In this document: piece by piece, positions 17,841 through 26,993 of the stretch
Numbering within the stretch: position 1 is the stretch's first letter
Layout of the letters: every line of letters starts with the position of its first letter
Origin: Mycobacterium sp. ITM-2016-00316
GTDB lineage: Bacteria > Actinomycetota > Actinomycetes > Mycobacteriales > Mycobacteriaceae
Assembly (NCBI RefSeq): GCF_002968335.2
Contig: NZ_CP134398.1
Coordinates: 5,146,001 to 5,210,000 of the forward strand
Length of the DNA: 64,000 nucleotides
Reading direction: 5' to 3'
Notes under the pieces: generated by a model
Told to the model about the DNA's origin: nothing
The model's database searches: none
The model's input: the letters and a program-made list of their open reading frames with translations, nothing else
Program-made: the position numbers and the translations under genes

Positions 17841-19007
17841 TTATCGGATGACGCAGCGGGTTCCGCTATAGACCGTCGGCATGCATTTCATGCAGTGCAC
17901 GCACAGTCCGGCGGTCGCGGTCTCGTCCCGGAACCGGTTGACCAGTCCGGGATCCCGCAACAGCGCACGGGCCATCGCCACGAAGCCGAAGCCCTCCGCC
18001 AGGGCGCCGTGCACGGTGTCCAGCTCGTTGATACCGCCCAGCAGGATCAGCGGCATGTCCAGTGCCTCGCGGAACTGGCGGGCCTGCGGCAGGAAGAAGG
18101 CCTCCTCGAACGGGTACTCGCGGAACAGTCGCCTGCCGATGACCCGTAGCCCGACCCCGACCGGCGCCGGTTGGGAGGCGATGAACTCGGCCATGGGCAC
18201 CGGTCCGCGGAAGTAGTACATCGGGTTGAGCAGCGAACTGCCCCCGGTGAGTTGCAACGCGTCGAGGTGCCCATCGGACTGCAGCAGCCGGGCGGTCGGC
18301 ACGCTGTCGGTGAGCCAGAAGCCCCCGCGCACACCGTCGTCCATGTTGAATTTGGCTGTCACGGCGACGGATTCGCCCGCGCAGGCCCGTACCCGCTCGG
18401 CCACCCGACGGGCCAACTCGGCGCGTCGGGCAGTGTCCCCGCCGAATTCGTCGGTGCGGCGATTGAGGTTCGGGCTGAAGAACGAACTGAGGAGATAGCC
18501 GTGACCCATGTGGATCTCGATGGCATCGAACCCGGCCTCGACCGCATGGCGGGCCGCGGCGCCGAACTCCTCGACCACGGCCTCGAGCTGGGCGGCGGTG
18601 GCGGCCTTGACCCGGCCCATCGCGGGAGCGCTGAACCGGGTGCTCGGCGCCAGCGACGGGGTGCGGTTGGACAGCGTATTGGCGACCAGCCCGGCATGCC
18701 CGATCTGAGCACATGCCAAAGCACCTTCGGCGTGCACCACGTCGGTCAGTCGGCGCAGCGCCGGCACCTGGGCGGCATCCAGCACGATGGTGTCGCGGTG
18801 CACCCGACCTCCCGGTGAGATCGCCAGATAGGCAACGGTGGTCATCGCCGCACCGCCGCGCGCCACACCGGCGTGGAACTCGATGAGCGCGTCACTGACC
18901 TGGCCACGGGCCATCACACCCTCGAAGGTCGCGGCTTTGACGAACCTGTTTTTCAGCAACAGCGGACCCAGAGTCCCCGGCGCGAATGCTTTCGATACCA
19001 TTGGCAT
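17841..19007 (-). CDS. NADH:flavin oxidoreductase, Old Yellow Enzyme family
   Basis: A 388-residue OYE-family TIM barrel with the signature FDAIEIHMGHGYLLSSFFSP and LNRRTDEFGGD (about 175-205), and FMN-binding residues near the C-terminal ILLGGINELDTV. It has no 4Fe-4S/C-terminal extension of the dienoyl-CoA reductase type, although the C-terminus has closely spaced cysteines (LCVHCMKCMP). Substrates of such enzymes are activated alkenes or enones; a steroid enone is possible here but unsupported. Start placed at ATG 19007 (MPMVSKAF); MVSKAF at 19001 is possible. It is divergent from the next gene with only 22 bases between starts. Confidence 0.87.
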   Translation of the reverse strand: MPMVSKAFAPGTLGPLLLKNRFVKAATFEGVMARGQVSDALIEFHAGVARGGAAMTTVAYLAISPGGRVHRDTIVLDAAQVPALRRLTDVVHAEGALACAQIGHAGLVANTLSNRTPSLAPSTRFSAPAMGRVKAATAAQLEAVVEEFGAAARHAVEAGFDAIEIHMGHGYLLSSFFSPNLNRRTDEFGGDTARRAELARRVAERVRACAGESVAVTAKFNMDDGVRGGFWLTDSVPTARLLQSDGHLDALQLTGGSSLLNPMYYFRGPVPMAEFIASQPAPVGVGLRVIGRRLFREYPFEEAFFLPQARQFREALDMPLILLGGINELDTVHGALAEGFGFVAMARALLRDPGLVNRFRDETATAGLCVHCMKCMPTVYSGTRCVIR

Positions 19008-19029
19008 CGAAATATAGCAGGAGGGCCAC

Positions 19030-20004
19030 ATGCGCATCGCGATCACCGGGGGCACCGGCTATCTGGGCGCCCACACCGTCCGCGGCCTGCTCGAAGCCGG
19101 GCATCAGATCCGGCTGCTCGTCGCCCCGGGTTGCGCCGACGCCCCGGTGATCCCACACCTCGCCGCGCTCGGCGACGTGGACGTCCTGCACGGCGACATC
19201 CGGGCGGACGGCACAGTCGCACGCCTGCTGGACGGGTGCGATGCCGTCATCCATGCCGCCGGGGTGGTCGGCACCGACCGCCGGCGTGAGGCCCTGATGT
19301 GGGACATCAACGCCCACGCCACCGAGGCGGTGCTGACGCATGCCGTGGCGGCCGGGCTGGATCCGGTCGTCTCGGTGAGCAGCTACAGCGCACTCTTCCC
19401 ACCACCGGATGGCGTGATCACCGCCGACACACCCACCGCACCGGGACGCAGCCCGTACGCCCAGACCAAGGCCTATGCCGACCGGGTCGCGCGGCGGCTG
19501 CAGGAACGCGGCGCACCGGTGGTCGTCACCTACCCGTCCAGCGTTGTCGGCCCCGCCTTCTGGACCGCCGCCGGGGTGACCGAACGCGGCTGGGGCCCGA
19601 TGGTGCGGGCCGGTGCCGCACCGCGCATGCCCGGCGGCATGCAGATGATCGACGTGCGCGACGTCGCCGAGGTGCACGCCGCGCTGATGTGTGCAGGACG
19701 CGGACCCCGGCGCTATGTATGCGGTGGCGTCATGCTGACGTTCGACGCGATGGTCGACGCGCTCGAGCGGGGATCGGGCCGCCGCATTCGGCGAATACCG
19801 CTTTCCCCCAGACTTTTTCGAGGCATCGGCTGGATCGCCGATCAATGCAGCCGCGTCGTGCCGCTCGGCGACGGTCTCAGCCACGAGGCGGCGACGCTGC
19901 TGACCGCGGCGACCCCGACCGATGACGGGCACACGCTCACCGATCTCGGCCTGGCCGGCTGGCGTTCACCACAGCGCGCGATCATCGACTCATTTGGGCG
20001 GTGA
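19030..20004 (+). CDS. NAD-dependent epimerase/dehydratase-family protein
   Basis: A 324-residue extended SDR: GGTGYLGAHTVRGLL at the N-terminus, HAAGVVG around 75-82, and the catalytic SPYAQTKAYA (Y-x3-K, about 140-149). A strong AGGAGG ribosome binding site precedes the ATG at 19030. The family includes sugar-nucleotide epimerases, dihydroflavonol-type reductases and 3-beta-hydroxysteroid dehydrogenase-like proteins. The short length and C-terminal helix resemble the latter groups; the substrate cannot be assigned. The end overlaps the convergent TetR gene by 15 bases. Confidence 0.85.
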   Translation: MRIAITGGTGYLGAHTVRGLLEAGHQIRLLVAPGCADAPVIPHLAALGDVDVLHGDIRADGTVARLLDGCDAVIHAAGVVGTDRRREALMWDINAHATEAVLTHAVAAGLDPVVSVSSYSALFPPPDGVITADTPTAPGRSPYAQTKAYADRVARRLQERGAPVVVTYPSSVVGPAFWTAAGVTERGWGPMVRAGAAPRMPGGMQMIDVRDVAEVHAALMCAGRGPRRYVCGGVMLTFDAMVDALERGSGRRIRRIPLSPRLFRGIGWIADQCSRVVPLGDGLSHEAATLLTAATPTDDGHTLTDLGLAGWRSPQRAIIDSFGR

Positions 20005-20544
20005 GGCGCCCAGGGCGGTGCACAGCATCTGCACCAGCCGGTCCTGCAGCACCGGCGCGTCATCGTCGACGGCGACGGTGGTGACGAACAACGCCGCCCC
20101 CGCCGCCATGGCCAGCGCCGCGCGCGCATCCACCTCGGCGCCGTAGCCCTGTGCGGCAAAGAGCTCGATCGCCGGTCCGCTGAACCCGTCCCACAGCGCC
20201 CTACGCATCTCATCGTCCTCCCGCAGCGCCAGCAACAGACCGGGCACCGCCGCCCTGACATCGGGGCGACCGAACAACAGGTGACTGCCGCGCACCACCC
20301 ATTCGATCCACCCCGCCAGGTCGGTGCCCGAGAACGGCGACATATCGGGGGTCTCGCCGAGAATCGCGTGCAGTACCAGTTCGGCCTTGGAGGACCAGCG
20401 CCGATTCAGGCTTGCCCGCCCGACCCCGGCGCGGGTGGCCACCAACCGCACGCTCAGATCGTCCCAACCGACCTCGACCAGCAGTTCCCGCGTCACGGCC
20501 AGCACGCGCTCATCGATGGAGGCGTCCCGTGGCCGTCCCGTCAT
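19990..20544 (-). CDS. TetR-family transcriptional regulator
   Basis: A 184-residue protein with an N-terminal TetR DNA-binding domain (about 10-57; helix-turn-helix in LVATRAGVGRASLNRRW) and a helical ligand-binding domain. It is divergent from gabD2, with 96 bases between the starts, so gabD2 and itself are the obvious targets. A candidate operator is the short inverted repeat TACT-N4-AGTA at 20616-20627. Ligand unknown. Confidence 0.87.
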   Translation of the reverse strand: MTGRPRDASIDERVLAVTRELLVEVGWDDLSVRLVATRAGVGRASLNRRWSSKAELVLHAILGETPDMSPFSGTDLAGWIEWVVRGSHLLFGRPDVRAAVPGLLLALREDDEMRRALWDGFSGPAIELFAAQGYGAEVDARAALAMAAGAALFVTTVAVDDDAPVLQDRLVQMLCTALGASPPK

Positions 20545-20615
20545 GCCCCAGATTCAACCGCATCGGCCTTGGCCGGAACCGCCGGTACCAGGTATGTTGG
20601 GCGCCACCAGCAAGT

Positions 20616-20627
20616 TACTCACCAGTA
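20616..20627. promoter_or_regulatory. Candidate TetR operator upstream of gabD2
   Basis: TACTcaccAGTA is a short inverted repeat with four-base arms located 14 bases before the gabD2 ATG in the gap shared with the divergent TetR gene. Position is suggestive; the repeat is short enough to arise by chance. Confidence 0.35.
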
Positions 20628-20640
20628 GGGAGAGTTTGCC

Positions 20641-22194
20641 ATGCCCGCTCCGTCCGCCACCGACTTCGCCCGCCTCCGGGCGTTGTGCGCCATCGAGGAC
20701 ATCGACGCCCGCCAATCCCGGCATATCTACGAGGTGTTCACCGGCAGGGAACTCACCACCATTCCGGTCGGCACCACCGAGGATGTCTCCGCCGCGTTCG
20801 CGAAGGCCCGTGCGGCACAGGTTGGCTGGGCCGCCCGCCCGGCGCGCGAGCGCGCCGCCATCATGGAGCGCTTCCGCAGCCTGGTCATCGAGCACCGCGA
20901 CTTCCTGATGGACGTGGCGCAGGCCGAGACCGGGAAGGCGCGGGCGGCCGCCCAGGAGGAGATCCTCGACATCATGCTCAACGCGCGCTACTACGCGCGT
21001 GAGGCGAACAGGCTGCTGGCCCCCAAGCGTGTTCAGGGCCTGTTGCCCGGCCTGGTCAAGACCGTCGTCAACCACTGGCCCAAGGGTGTCATCGGTGTCA
21101 TCTCGCCGTGGAACTATCCGATGGCGCTGTCGATCTCGGACTCCATACCGGCGCTGCTGGCCGGCAACGCGGTGGTGGTCAAGCCCGACAGCCAAACCCC
21201 GTACTGCACGCTGGCCAATGCCGAATTGCTCTATGCCGCAGGCGTTCCCCGCGAGGTCTTCGCGGTGGTACCCGGGCCGGGCTCGGTGGTGGGCACTGCC
21301 ATCGTGGAGCACTGTGACTACCTGATGTTCACCGGTTCCACGGCCACCGGGCGCACCCTGGCCGAACAGTGCGGACGTCGCCTCATCGGTTTCTCCGCCG
21401 AACTGGGCGGCAAGAACCCGATGATCGTCACCAAGGACGCGAACATCGACGTGGCCGCCAAGGCCGCCACCCGGGCCTGTTTCTCCAACGCCGGGCAGCT
21501 CTGCATCTCCATCGAACGCATCTACGTCGAACGCGAGGTCGCCGACGAGTTCACCGCCAAGTTCGGCGACCGGGTCCGGAACATGCGTCTGTCCACGGCC
21601 TACGACTTCACCGGCGATATGGGCAGCCTGATGTCCGAGGACCAGGTCAAGACCATGTCGAACCATGTCGATGATGCAAAGGTCAAGGGCGCCAAAGTGA
21701 TCGCCGGCGGCAATGCCCGTCCCGACCTCGGCCCGCTGTTCTACGAGCCCACCGTGCTCACCGAGGTGACCGACGAGATGGAATGCGGGCGCAACGAGAC
21801 CTTCGGTCCGCTGGTCTCGATCTATCCGGTGGCCGATGTCGAGGAGGCCATCGAGCGGGCCAACGACACCGAATACGGGCTGAATGCCAGTGTCTGGGCG
21901 GGCAGCAAGGCCGAGGGCGAGGCGATCGCCGCGCGACTGCAGGCCGGCACCGTCAACGTCGACGAGGGGTACGCCCTGGCGTTCGGCAGCACCGCCGCCC
22001 CGATGGGCGGGATGAAGGCCTCCGGCGTCGGCCGCAGGCACGGCGCGGACGGAATACTCAAGTACACCGAATCCCAAACCGTCTCCACCGCGCGGGTGAT
22101 CAACCTCGATGCCCCGCTGGGGATCTCACAGACGCTGTGGCAGAAGGCGCTGAACCCGATGATCCAGCTGGTGCAGAAGCTGCCCGGGCGCTAG
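20641..22194 (+). CDS. gabD2: Succinate-semialdehyde dehydrogenase (NADP-type), GabD2-like
   Basis: A 517-residue aldehyde dehydrogenase. Visible are the cofactor-binding GVISPWNYPMALSI, the FTGSTATGRTLA Rossmann turn, the catalytic glutamate in FSAELGGKNPM, and the catalytic cysteine in NAGQLCISIERIY. Length and sequence match mycobacterial GabD2 (Rv1731), which oxidises succinic semialdehyde to succinate. The gene is divergent from a TetR regulator. Its stop overlaps that of the convergent next gene by four bases. In M. tuberculosis gabD2 is not in the KstR cluster, so this is an accessory placement. Confidence 0.92.
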   Translation: MPAPSATDFARLRALCAIEDIDARQSRHIYEVFTGRELTTIPVGTTEDVSAAFAKARAAQVGWAARPARERAAIMERFRSLVIEHRDFLMDVAQAETGKARAAAQEEILDIMLNARYYAREANRLLAPKRVQGLLPGLVKTVVNHWPKGVIGVISPWNYPMALSISDSIPALLAGNAVVVKPDSQTPYCTLANAELLYAAGVPREVFAVVPGPGSVVGTAIVEHCDYLMFTGSTATGRTLAEQCGRRLIGFSAELGGKNPMIVTKDANIDVAAKAATRACFSNAGQLCISIERIYVEREVADEFTAKFGDRVRNMRLSTAYDFTGDMGSLMSEDQVKTMSNHVDDAKVKGAKVIAGGNARPDLGPLFYEPTVLTEVTDEMECGRNETFGPLVSIYPVADVEEAIERANDTEYGLNASVWAGSKAEGEAIAARLQAGTVNVDEGYALAFGSTAAPMGGMKASGVGRRHGADGILKYTESQTVSTARVINLDAPLGISQTLWQKALNPMIQLVQKLPGR

Positions 22195-23312
22195 CTTTCG
22201 GCGATCCCGTCGAGGCGCTTGGTGGCCTCCTCGAATCCGCTGACCAGTTCACCGATGATGTCGGCGACGGGCCGGATCTCGTTCATCCGGCCCACGATCT
22301 GACCGACCGGCATCGCGACGGCGGTCGGATCCGACGATTCGTTCATCCGCTGATGGGCCTCGCTGACGAGGATGTTCTGCAGCGGCATCGGCAGCGGGTC
22401 GGGTGCGTTCTCGGCATCCCAGGCGTCGGTCCAGCGGCTCTTGAGCAGCCGGGCCGGCTTGCCGGTGTAGATCTTGCGGCGCACCGTGTCGCTGGAGGTG
22501 GCATCGAGCATGGCCTGCTGGATGGTCGACACCCCGGAGTCCTGCCGCACGCCGAGGTCGTACTCGGCGGAGGTCAGGAACGCCGAGCCCATCCAGACGC
22601 CCTGTGCCCCCAGCGCCAGCGCCGCGGCCACCTGACGCCCGGTGCCGATACCGCCGGCCGCGAGCACCGGGGCCTTGCCGTCGAGCGCGTCGACGATCTC
22701 GGGCCACAACACCATCGACCCGATCTCACCGGTGTGCCCGCCGGCCTCGTGACCCTGGGCGACGACGATGTCCACGCCGTTCTCGGCATGGCGCAGAGCG
22801 TGTTTGGCGCTGCCGGCCAGTGCGGCCACCGGCACGCCGGCGGCGTGAGCCTGGTCGATGACGTCCTTGGGCGGCGAGCCCAGTGCGTTGGCGATCAGCT
22901 TGATCGGATGCTTGAGGGCCACATCGACGTGGCTGCGGGCCACCGAATGCAGCCAGCCCAGCACGCCCTCGGACTTCTCCTCATCCTCGGGCAGCGGGGG
23001 CACGCCGAGGTCGGCGAGCGTCTTGGCCACGAAATCGCGGTGGGTCTGCGGGATCAGCTTGTTGATGTCCACGCTGGTGCCCTCGGTGGGCACCTTGGCC
23101 GGCATCACGATGTCCACGCCGTAGGGCTTGCCGTCGGTATTGGCGTCCATCCACTGCAGGACGTTCTCCAGATCGTCGGCATCGTTGAACCGCACACAGC
23201 CCAACACGCCGAGACCGCCGGCCTTGCTCACCGCGGCGGCCACCTTCTCCGACGGGGTGAAGACGAAGATCGGGTATTCGATCCCGAACCGCTCACACAG
23301 TTCGGTTCTCAT
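22191..23312 (-). CDS. Nitronate monooxygenase-family flavoprotein, fadD19-linked
   Basis: A 373-residue FMN TIM-barrel protein of the NMO/2-nitropropane dioxygenase family, with VAQGHEAGGHTG (about 192-203) and the phosphate-binding LAAGGIGTGRQVAAALALGAQGVWMG. Family members in steroid catabolism include IpdC, a reductase of CoA thioesters in ring C/D degradation; whether this protein does similar chemistry is inference. I start at ATG 23312 because it overlaps the fadD19 stop by four bases, implying translational coupling with fadD19. The frame stays open to 23447, inside fadD19. Confidence 0.86.
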   Translation of the reverse strand: MRTELCERFGIEYPIFVFTPSEKVAAAVSKAGGLGVLGCVRFNDADDLENVLQWMDANTDGKPYGVDIVMPAKVPTEGTSVDINKLIPQTHRDFVAKTLADLGVPPLPEDEEKSEGVLGWLHSVARSHVDVALKHPIKLIANALGSPPKDVIDQAHAAGVPVAALAGSAKHALRHAENGVDIVVAQGHEAGGHTGEIGSMVLWPEIVDALDGKAPVLAAGGIGTGRQVAAALALGAQGVWMGSAFLTSAEYDLGVRQDSGVSTIQQAMLDATSSDTVRRKIYTGKPARLLKSRWTDAWDAENAPDPLPMPLQNILVSEAHQRMNESSDPTAVAMPVGQIVGRMNEIRPVADIIGELVSGFEEATKRLDGIAES

Positions 23313-24976
23313 GATGCGGCTCCCGCCTGGCTGGCCTGTCCGTGCTTTGAATGAACTTCGTCGGCCGGGCGTTCCTCGGTGGTGTCCTTGGCCCACCGGT
23401 AGTCCGGCTTGCCCGCGGGTGACCGCTTCACCTCGTCGACCAACCAAAGACTGCGCGGCACTTTGTATCCCGCGATCTCGCTGCGCACGAACGCATCCAG
23501 GTCGGCCAGCGTCGGCCGGGTCCCCTCGCGCGCCTGCACGACGGCCGCGACGTGCTGGCCGAACCGTTCGTCGGGCACGCCGACCACGAGCGCGTCGAAC
23601 ACATCGGGATGACCCTTGAGCGCGGCCTCGACCTCTTCGGGGTAGATCTTCTCGCCGCCGCTGTTGATCGACACCGAGCCTCGTCCCAGCATCGTCACGC
23701 TGCCGTCGGCTTCGACCTCGGCGTAGTCGCCCGGAATCGCGTAGCGCACACCGTTGTACGTGCGGAACGTCTCGGCGGTCTTCTTCTCGTCCTTGAAGTA
23801 GCCGACCGGGATGTGGCCGCTCTTGGCGATGATGCCGCGCACGCCCGAGCCCGGCACGACCTCGTTACCGTCCTCGTCGAGCACCTTGGTGTTCTTGTCG
23901 ATGGTGACCCGGGGACCGCCGGTGTGCGACTGCCCCTTGGCCACGATGCTGGTCCCACCGAAGCCGGTCTCCGACGATCCGATCGAGTCGGTGATGACAC
24001 GGTTGGGCAGCAGCTCGAGGAACTTCTCCTTCAGGCTGGTGGAGAACAGCGCCGCCGTGCTGGCCAGCAGGAACAGCGACGACAGGTCGTACGTGTTGCC
24101 CTCATCCTGGTGCGCGAGCAGGGCATCGAGCAGCGGGCGCGCCATCGCGTCGCCGGTGAAGAAGAGCAGATTGACCTTGTGGTCGTGGATCAGACGCCAC
24201 ACCTGGTCGGCGTCGAACTCCGGTGTCAGTACCACGGTCTGACCGGAGAACAGCGCCATCCAGGTGGCCGACTGGGTGGCGCCGTGGATCATCGGCGGGA
24301 TGGGCAGCCGCACCATGGGCGCGTTGGCCGCGGCCTGCTTGGACAGGTCGTACTCGTCGGCGATGGGCTCGCCGGTGGCGAAGTCGGTGCCACCGAACAG
24401 CACCCGGTAGATGTCCTCGTGGCGCCACATCACGCCCTTGGGGAAGCCGGTGGTGCCGCCGGTGTAGAGCAGGTAGATGTCGTCTTCGCTGCGCGGGCCG
24501 AAATCGCGTTCCGGCGAGCCCTGGGCCAGTGCGGCCTCGAACTCGACTCCGCCGTAGCGCTGGTAGTCGTCGTCGGACCCGTCCTCGACGACCAGTACGG
24601 TCTTGACGTTCGGTGTCTCGGGCAGCACGTTGGCGACCCGGTCCGCGTAACGGCGCTCGTGGATCAGCGCGACCATGTCGGAGTTGTCGAAGAGGTACTT
24701 GAGTTCGCCCTCGACATAGCGGAAGTTGACGTTGACCAGGATCGCCCCGGCCTTGACGATGCCGAGCATCCCGATCACGATCTCGATCCGGTTGCGGCAG
24801 TACAGGCCGACCTTGTCGTCCTTCTTCACGCCCTGGTCCTGCAGGTAGTGGGCCAGGCGATTGGCCTTGTCCTCCAGCTGGGCGTAGGTCAGTTGTTCGT
24901 CACCACATATCAGGGCGACGCGGTCCGGGACGGCGTCGATTGAGTGCTCGGCGAGATCGGCGATGTTCAGGGCCAT
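23309..24976 (-). CDS. fadD19: FadD19, steroid side-chain acyl-CoA synthetase
   Basis: A 555-residue ANL-family ligase with the P-loop LLYTGGTTGFPKGVMW (about 170-185), GRGSVSINSGGEKIYPEEVE (about 433-452) and the catalytic lysine in RSPAGKPDYRW near 530. FadD19 activates C26/C27 carboxylated sterol side chains to CoA thioesters and is required for C24-branched sterols in rhodococci. It is divergent from echA19, with the KstR operator at 24987-25000 immediately upstream of its ATG. It corresponds to Rv3515c. Confidence 0.94.
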   Translation of the reverse strand: MALNIADLAEHSIDAVPDRVALICGDEQLTYAQLEDKANRLAHYLQDQGVKKDDKVGLYCRNRIEIVIGMLGIVKAGAILVNVNFRYVEGELKYLFDNSDMVALIHERRYADRVANVLPETPNVKTVLVVEDGSDDDYQRYGGVEFEAALAQGSPERDFGPRSEDDIYLLYTGGTTGFPKGVMWRHEDIYRVLFGGTDFATGEPIADEYDLSKQAAANAPMVRLPIPPMIHGATQSATWMALFSGQTVVLTPEFDADQVWRLIHDHKVNLLFFTGDAMARPLLDALLAHQDEGNTYDLSSLFLLASTAALFSTSLKEKFLELLPNRVITDSIGSSETGFGGTSIVAKGQSHTGGPRVTIDKNTKVLDEDGNEVVPGSGVRGIIAKSGHIPVGYFKDEKKTAETFRTYNGVRYAIPGDYAEVEADGSVTMLGRGSVSINSGGEKIYPEEVEAALKGHPDVFDALVVGVPDERFGQHVAAVVQAREGTRPTLADLDAFVRSEIAGYKVPRSLWLVDEVKRSPAGKPDYRWAKDTTEERPADEVHSKHGQASQAGAAS

Positions 24977-24986
24977 GTCCCTAAAC

Positions 24987-25000
24987 TAGAACGTGTTACA
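24987..25000. promoter_or_regulatory. KstR operator between fadD19 and echA19
   Basis: TAGAACGTGTTACA fits the KstR palindrome. It lies 10 bases upstream of the fadD19 start (24976, minus) and 44 bases upstream of echA19 (25045, plus), so it probably controls both. Confidence 0.87.
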
Positions 25001-25044
25001 TTTCGAGACAAGTCCGGGTCACGAACGCAAGGAGGCGGACGCCC

Positions 25045-25845
25045 ATGAGCGAAGCAAACGGAACCCCCGACGCCCTCATTGAGCAGCGCGGACACACGCT
25101 GATCGTGACCTTGAACCGGCCGGAGGCACGCAACGCGCTGTCCACCGAGATGCTCTCGATAATGGTCGAGGCCTGGGATCGGGTGGACAGCGATCCGGAG
25201 ATCCGGACCTGCATCCTGACCGGTGCCGGCGGCTACTTCTGCGCGGGCATGGATCTCAAGGGCGCCACCAAGAAGCCGCCGGGCGACTCCTTCAAGGACG
25301 GTAGCTACGACCCGTCACGCATCGACGGTCTGCTGAAGGGCCGTCGTCTGACCAAGCCGCTCATCGCCGCGGTCGAAGGGCCTGCCATTGCCGGCGGTAC
25401 CGAAATCCTGCAGGGCACCGATATCCGGGTCGCCGGCGAGAGCGCGAAGTTCGGCATCTCCGAGGCCAAGTGGAGCCTGTACCCGATGGGCGGCTCCGCG
25501 GTACGCCTGGTGCGCCAGATTCCGTACACCATCGCCTGCGACATGCTGTTGACCGGCCGCCACATCACCGCGGCCCAGGCCCTGGAGTACGGGCTGATCG
25601 GTCACGTGGTGCCCGACGGCACCGCACTGGACAAGGCCCTGGATATCGCCGAGATCATCAACAACAACGGACCGCTGGCCGTGCAGGCGATCCTGAAGAC
25701 CATCCGCGAGACCGAGGGCATGCATGAGCTCGACGCCTTCAAACCCGATACCGCCAACGGCATCCCGGTGTTCCTCAGCGATGACGCCAAGGAAGGTCCG
25801 CTGGCCTTCAAGGAGAAGCGCGCCCCCAACTTCCAGATGAAGTAG
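25045..25845 (+). CDS. echA19: EchA19, enoyl-CoA hydratase of sterol side-chain degradation
   Basis: A 266-residue crotonase. The oxyanion-hole segments [11 protein letters not shown] (about 64-74) and [13 protein letters not shown] (about 110-122) and the acidic catalytic region [14 protein letters not shown] are visible. The ATG at 25045 follows AAGGAGG. EchA19 (Rv3516) hydrates steroid enoyl-CoA side chains. It shares the divergent KstR operator with fadD19. Confidence 0.93.
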   Translation: MSEANGTPDALIEQRGHTLIVTLNRPEARNALSTEMLSIMVEAWDRVDSDPEIRTCILTGAGGYFCAGMDLKGATKKPPGDSFKDGSYDPSRIDGLLKGRRLTKPLIAAVEGPAIAGGTEILQGTDIRVAGESAKFGISEAKWSLYPMGGSAVRLVRQIPYTIACDMLLTGRHITAAQALEYGLIGHVVPDGTALDKALDIAEIINNNGPLAVQAILKTIRETEGMHELDAFKPDTANGIPVFLSDDAKEGPLAFKEKRAPNFQMK

Positions 25846-26023
25846 GGCTCCCTTGGTACGTGGCTTCAGTCAGCACAGCCCGCGGCCTCGCCTGGCTGAA
25901 CTCACGTAGCTCCCGGCACCGATTCACCTACCCGGTCTCAGCCGAAACCCAGTCGAGTAGCGCGCGGCTGAAGCCAGGGAGATTTCGGTCTCCGGCGGAC
26001 CGCTCCGCGGCAGCACCGTGGAC

Positions 26024-26974
26024 TCAGCCGTGCCGGCGCCGATACTCCGCGGCAGCGCCGGGGTGCAGCGCGATGGTGCCGGTCTGGATCAACGATTGCG
26101 CATCGAGAAACTGGCTTCCGATCGCCTGCGCCGGTACCAGCGCGGACGGGTCATCCAGGAGTAGGTCCACCATGGCAGCGGCCACTGGATCAGCGAGGTC
26201 CCGGCTCGCCAGGAGCAGGTTGGCCACGCCCAAGGTGATCACCGCGGGGTGGCGTCCATAGACGTTGGCGGGCACGGACACTGGTTCGTAGATTGTTCCG
26301 TACGTCCGCCGCAACGCATCGACCGCGGCCGCCAGGTCCAGCAGTCGGATATCGACGGCGGCCTCCGCGAGAGCGGGTGTGGGCAGTCCGCCCGCCCACA
26401 TGACCGCGTCCACCGTGCCGGCGCCCAGAGCTGCCGCGGCATCACGCATCGGTTGCCGTACCCGGCGCACGGCATCCGGGCCGGGCAGGCCGGCGGCAGC
26501 GAGCACCCGCTCGGACAAGGTGGTCGCCCCCGAACCCGGAGCCCCGACACTCACGATGCGGTCCGCCAGTTCCACCGGCGATGTGATGGTGGAGTCGTGG
26601 CGCACGGCCACCTGGAAGTAGTTCTCGTACACGCGGCCGACCGCTGTGAGGTCGGCCGCCGCAGGGTGGTCCTGCGCGGTGTCACTGAGGCTCATCGCCA
26701 GGTCGGCCCGTCCCGAGCGGAGCATCTCCAGGTTTTCCGCCGAGCCGCCGCTGCGCAATGGCTCCAGCCGGGCCCCTCCGGCACGGTCCGCTGCCGCGGC
26801 CAGCAGGCCCGAGAACTCCCAGAAGAAGCCGCCGGGCTCGCCGGCCGCCAGCCGTACCGGCGGCCGGTCACCGGTGCCGCACGAGGAAACCGCCAGGCCC
26901 GCCATCAGCGTCGCGATGCCCTGCAGCGCAGACCGACGGTCCAGCACCGGGGGCCCCGACGACGCAGACGACAC
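26024..26974 (-). CDS. TAXI-family TRAP solute-binding lipoprotein (orphan)
   Basis: A 316-residue predicted lipoprotein. An N-terminal signal with adjacent arginines (LDRRSALQ) ends in the lipobox VSSC at about 29-32, followed by a bilobed binding protein of the TAXI type; the family's C-terminal PGAxxYY-like motif appears as LHPGAAAEYRR. TAXI proteins normally feed a DctM-type membrane subunit, but none is encoded nearby; the upstream neighbour is a KgtP-like permease. It may instead present a ligand to the adjacent sensor kinase. The ligand is probably an organic acid, inferred from family and neighbours. Confidence 0.8.
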   Translation of the reverse strand: MSSASSGPPVLDRRSALQGIATLMAGLAVSSCGTGDRPPVRLAAGEPGGFFWEFSGLLAAAADRAGGARLEPLRSGGSAENLEMLRSGRADLAMSLSDTAQDHPAAADLTAVGRVYENYFQVAVRHDSTITSPVELADRIVSVGAPGSGATTLSERVLAAAGLPGPDAVRRVRQPMRDAAAALGAGTVDAVMWAGGLPTPALAEAAVDIRLLDLAAAVDALRRTYGTIYEPVSVPANVYGRHPAVITLGVANLLLASRDLADPVAAAMVDLLLDDPSALVPAQAIGSQFLDAQSLIQTGTIALHPGAAAEYRRRHG

Positions 26975-26993
26975 AATCCGTCAGCGTAGAACG

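Noticed and set aside
25846..26023. The 178-base gap after echA19
   Set aside because: It contains GCTCCC/GGGAGC-like and GGCTGAA half repeats but no convincing hairpin, operator or coding frame.
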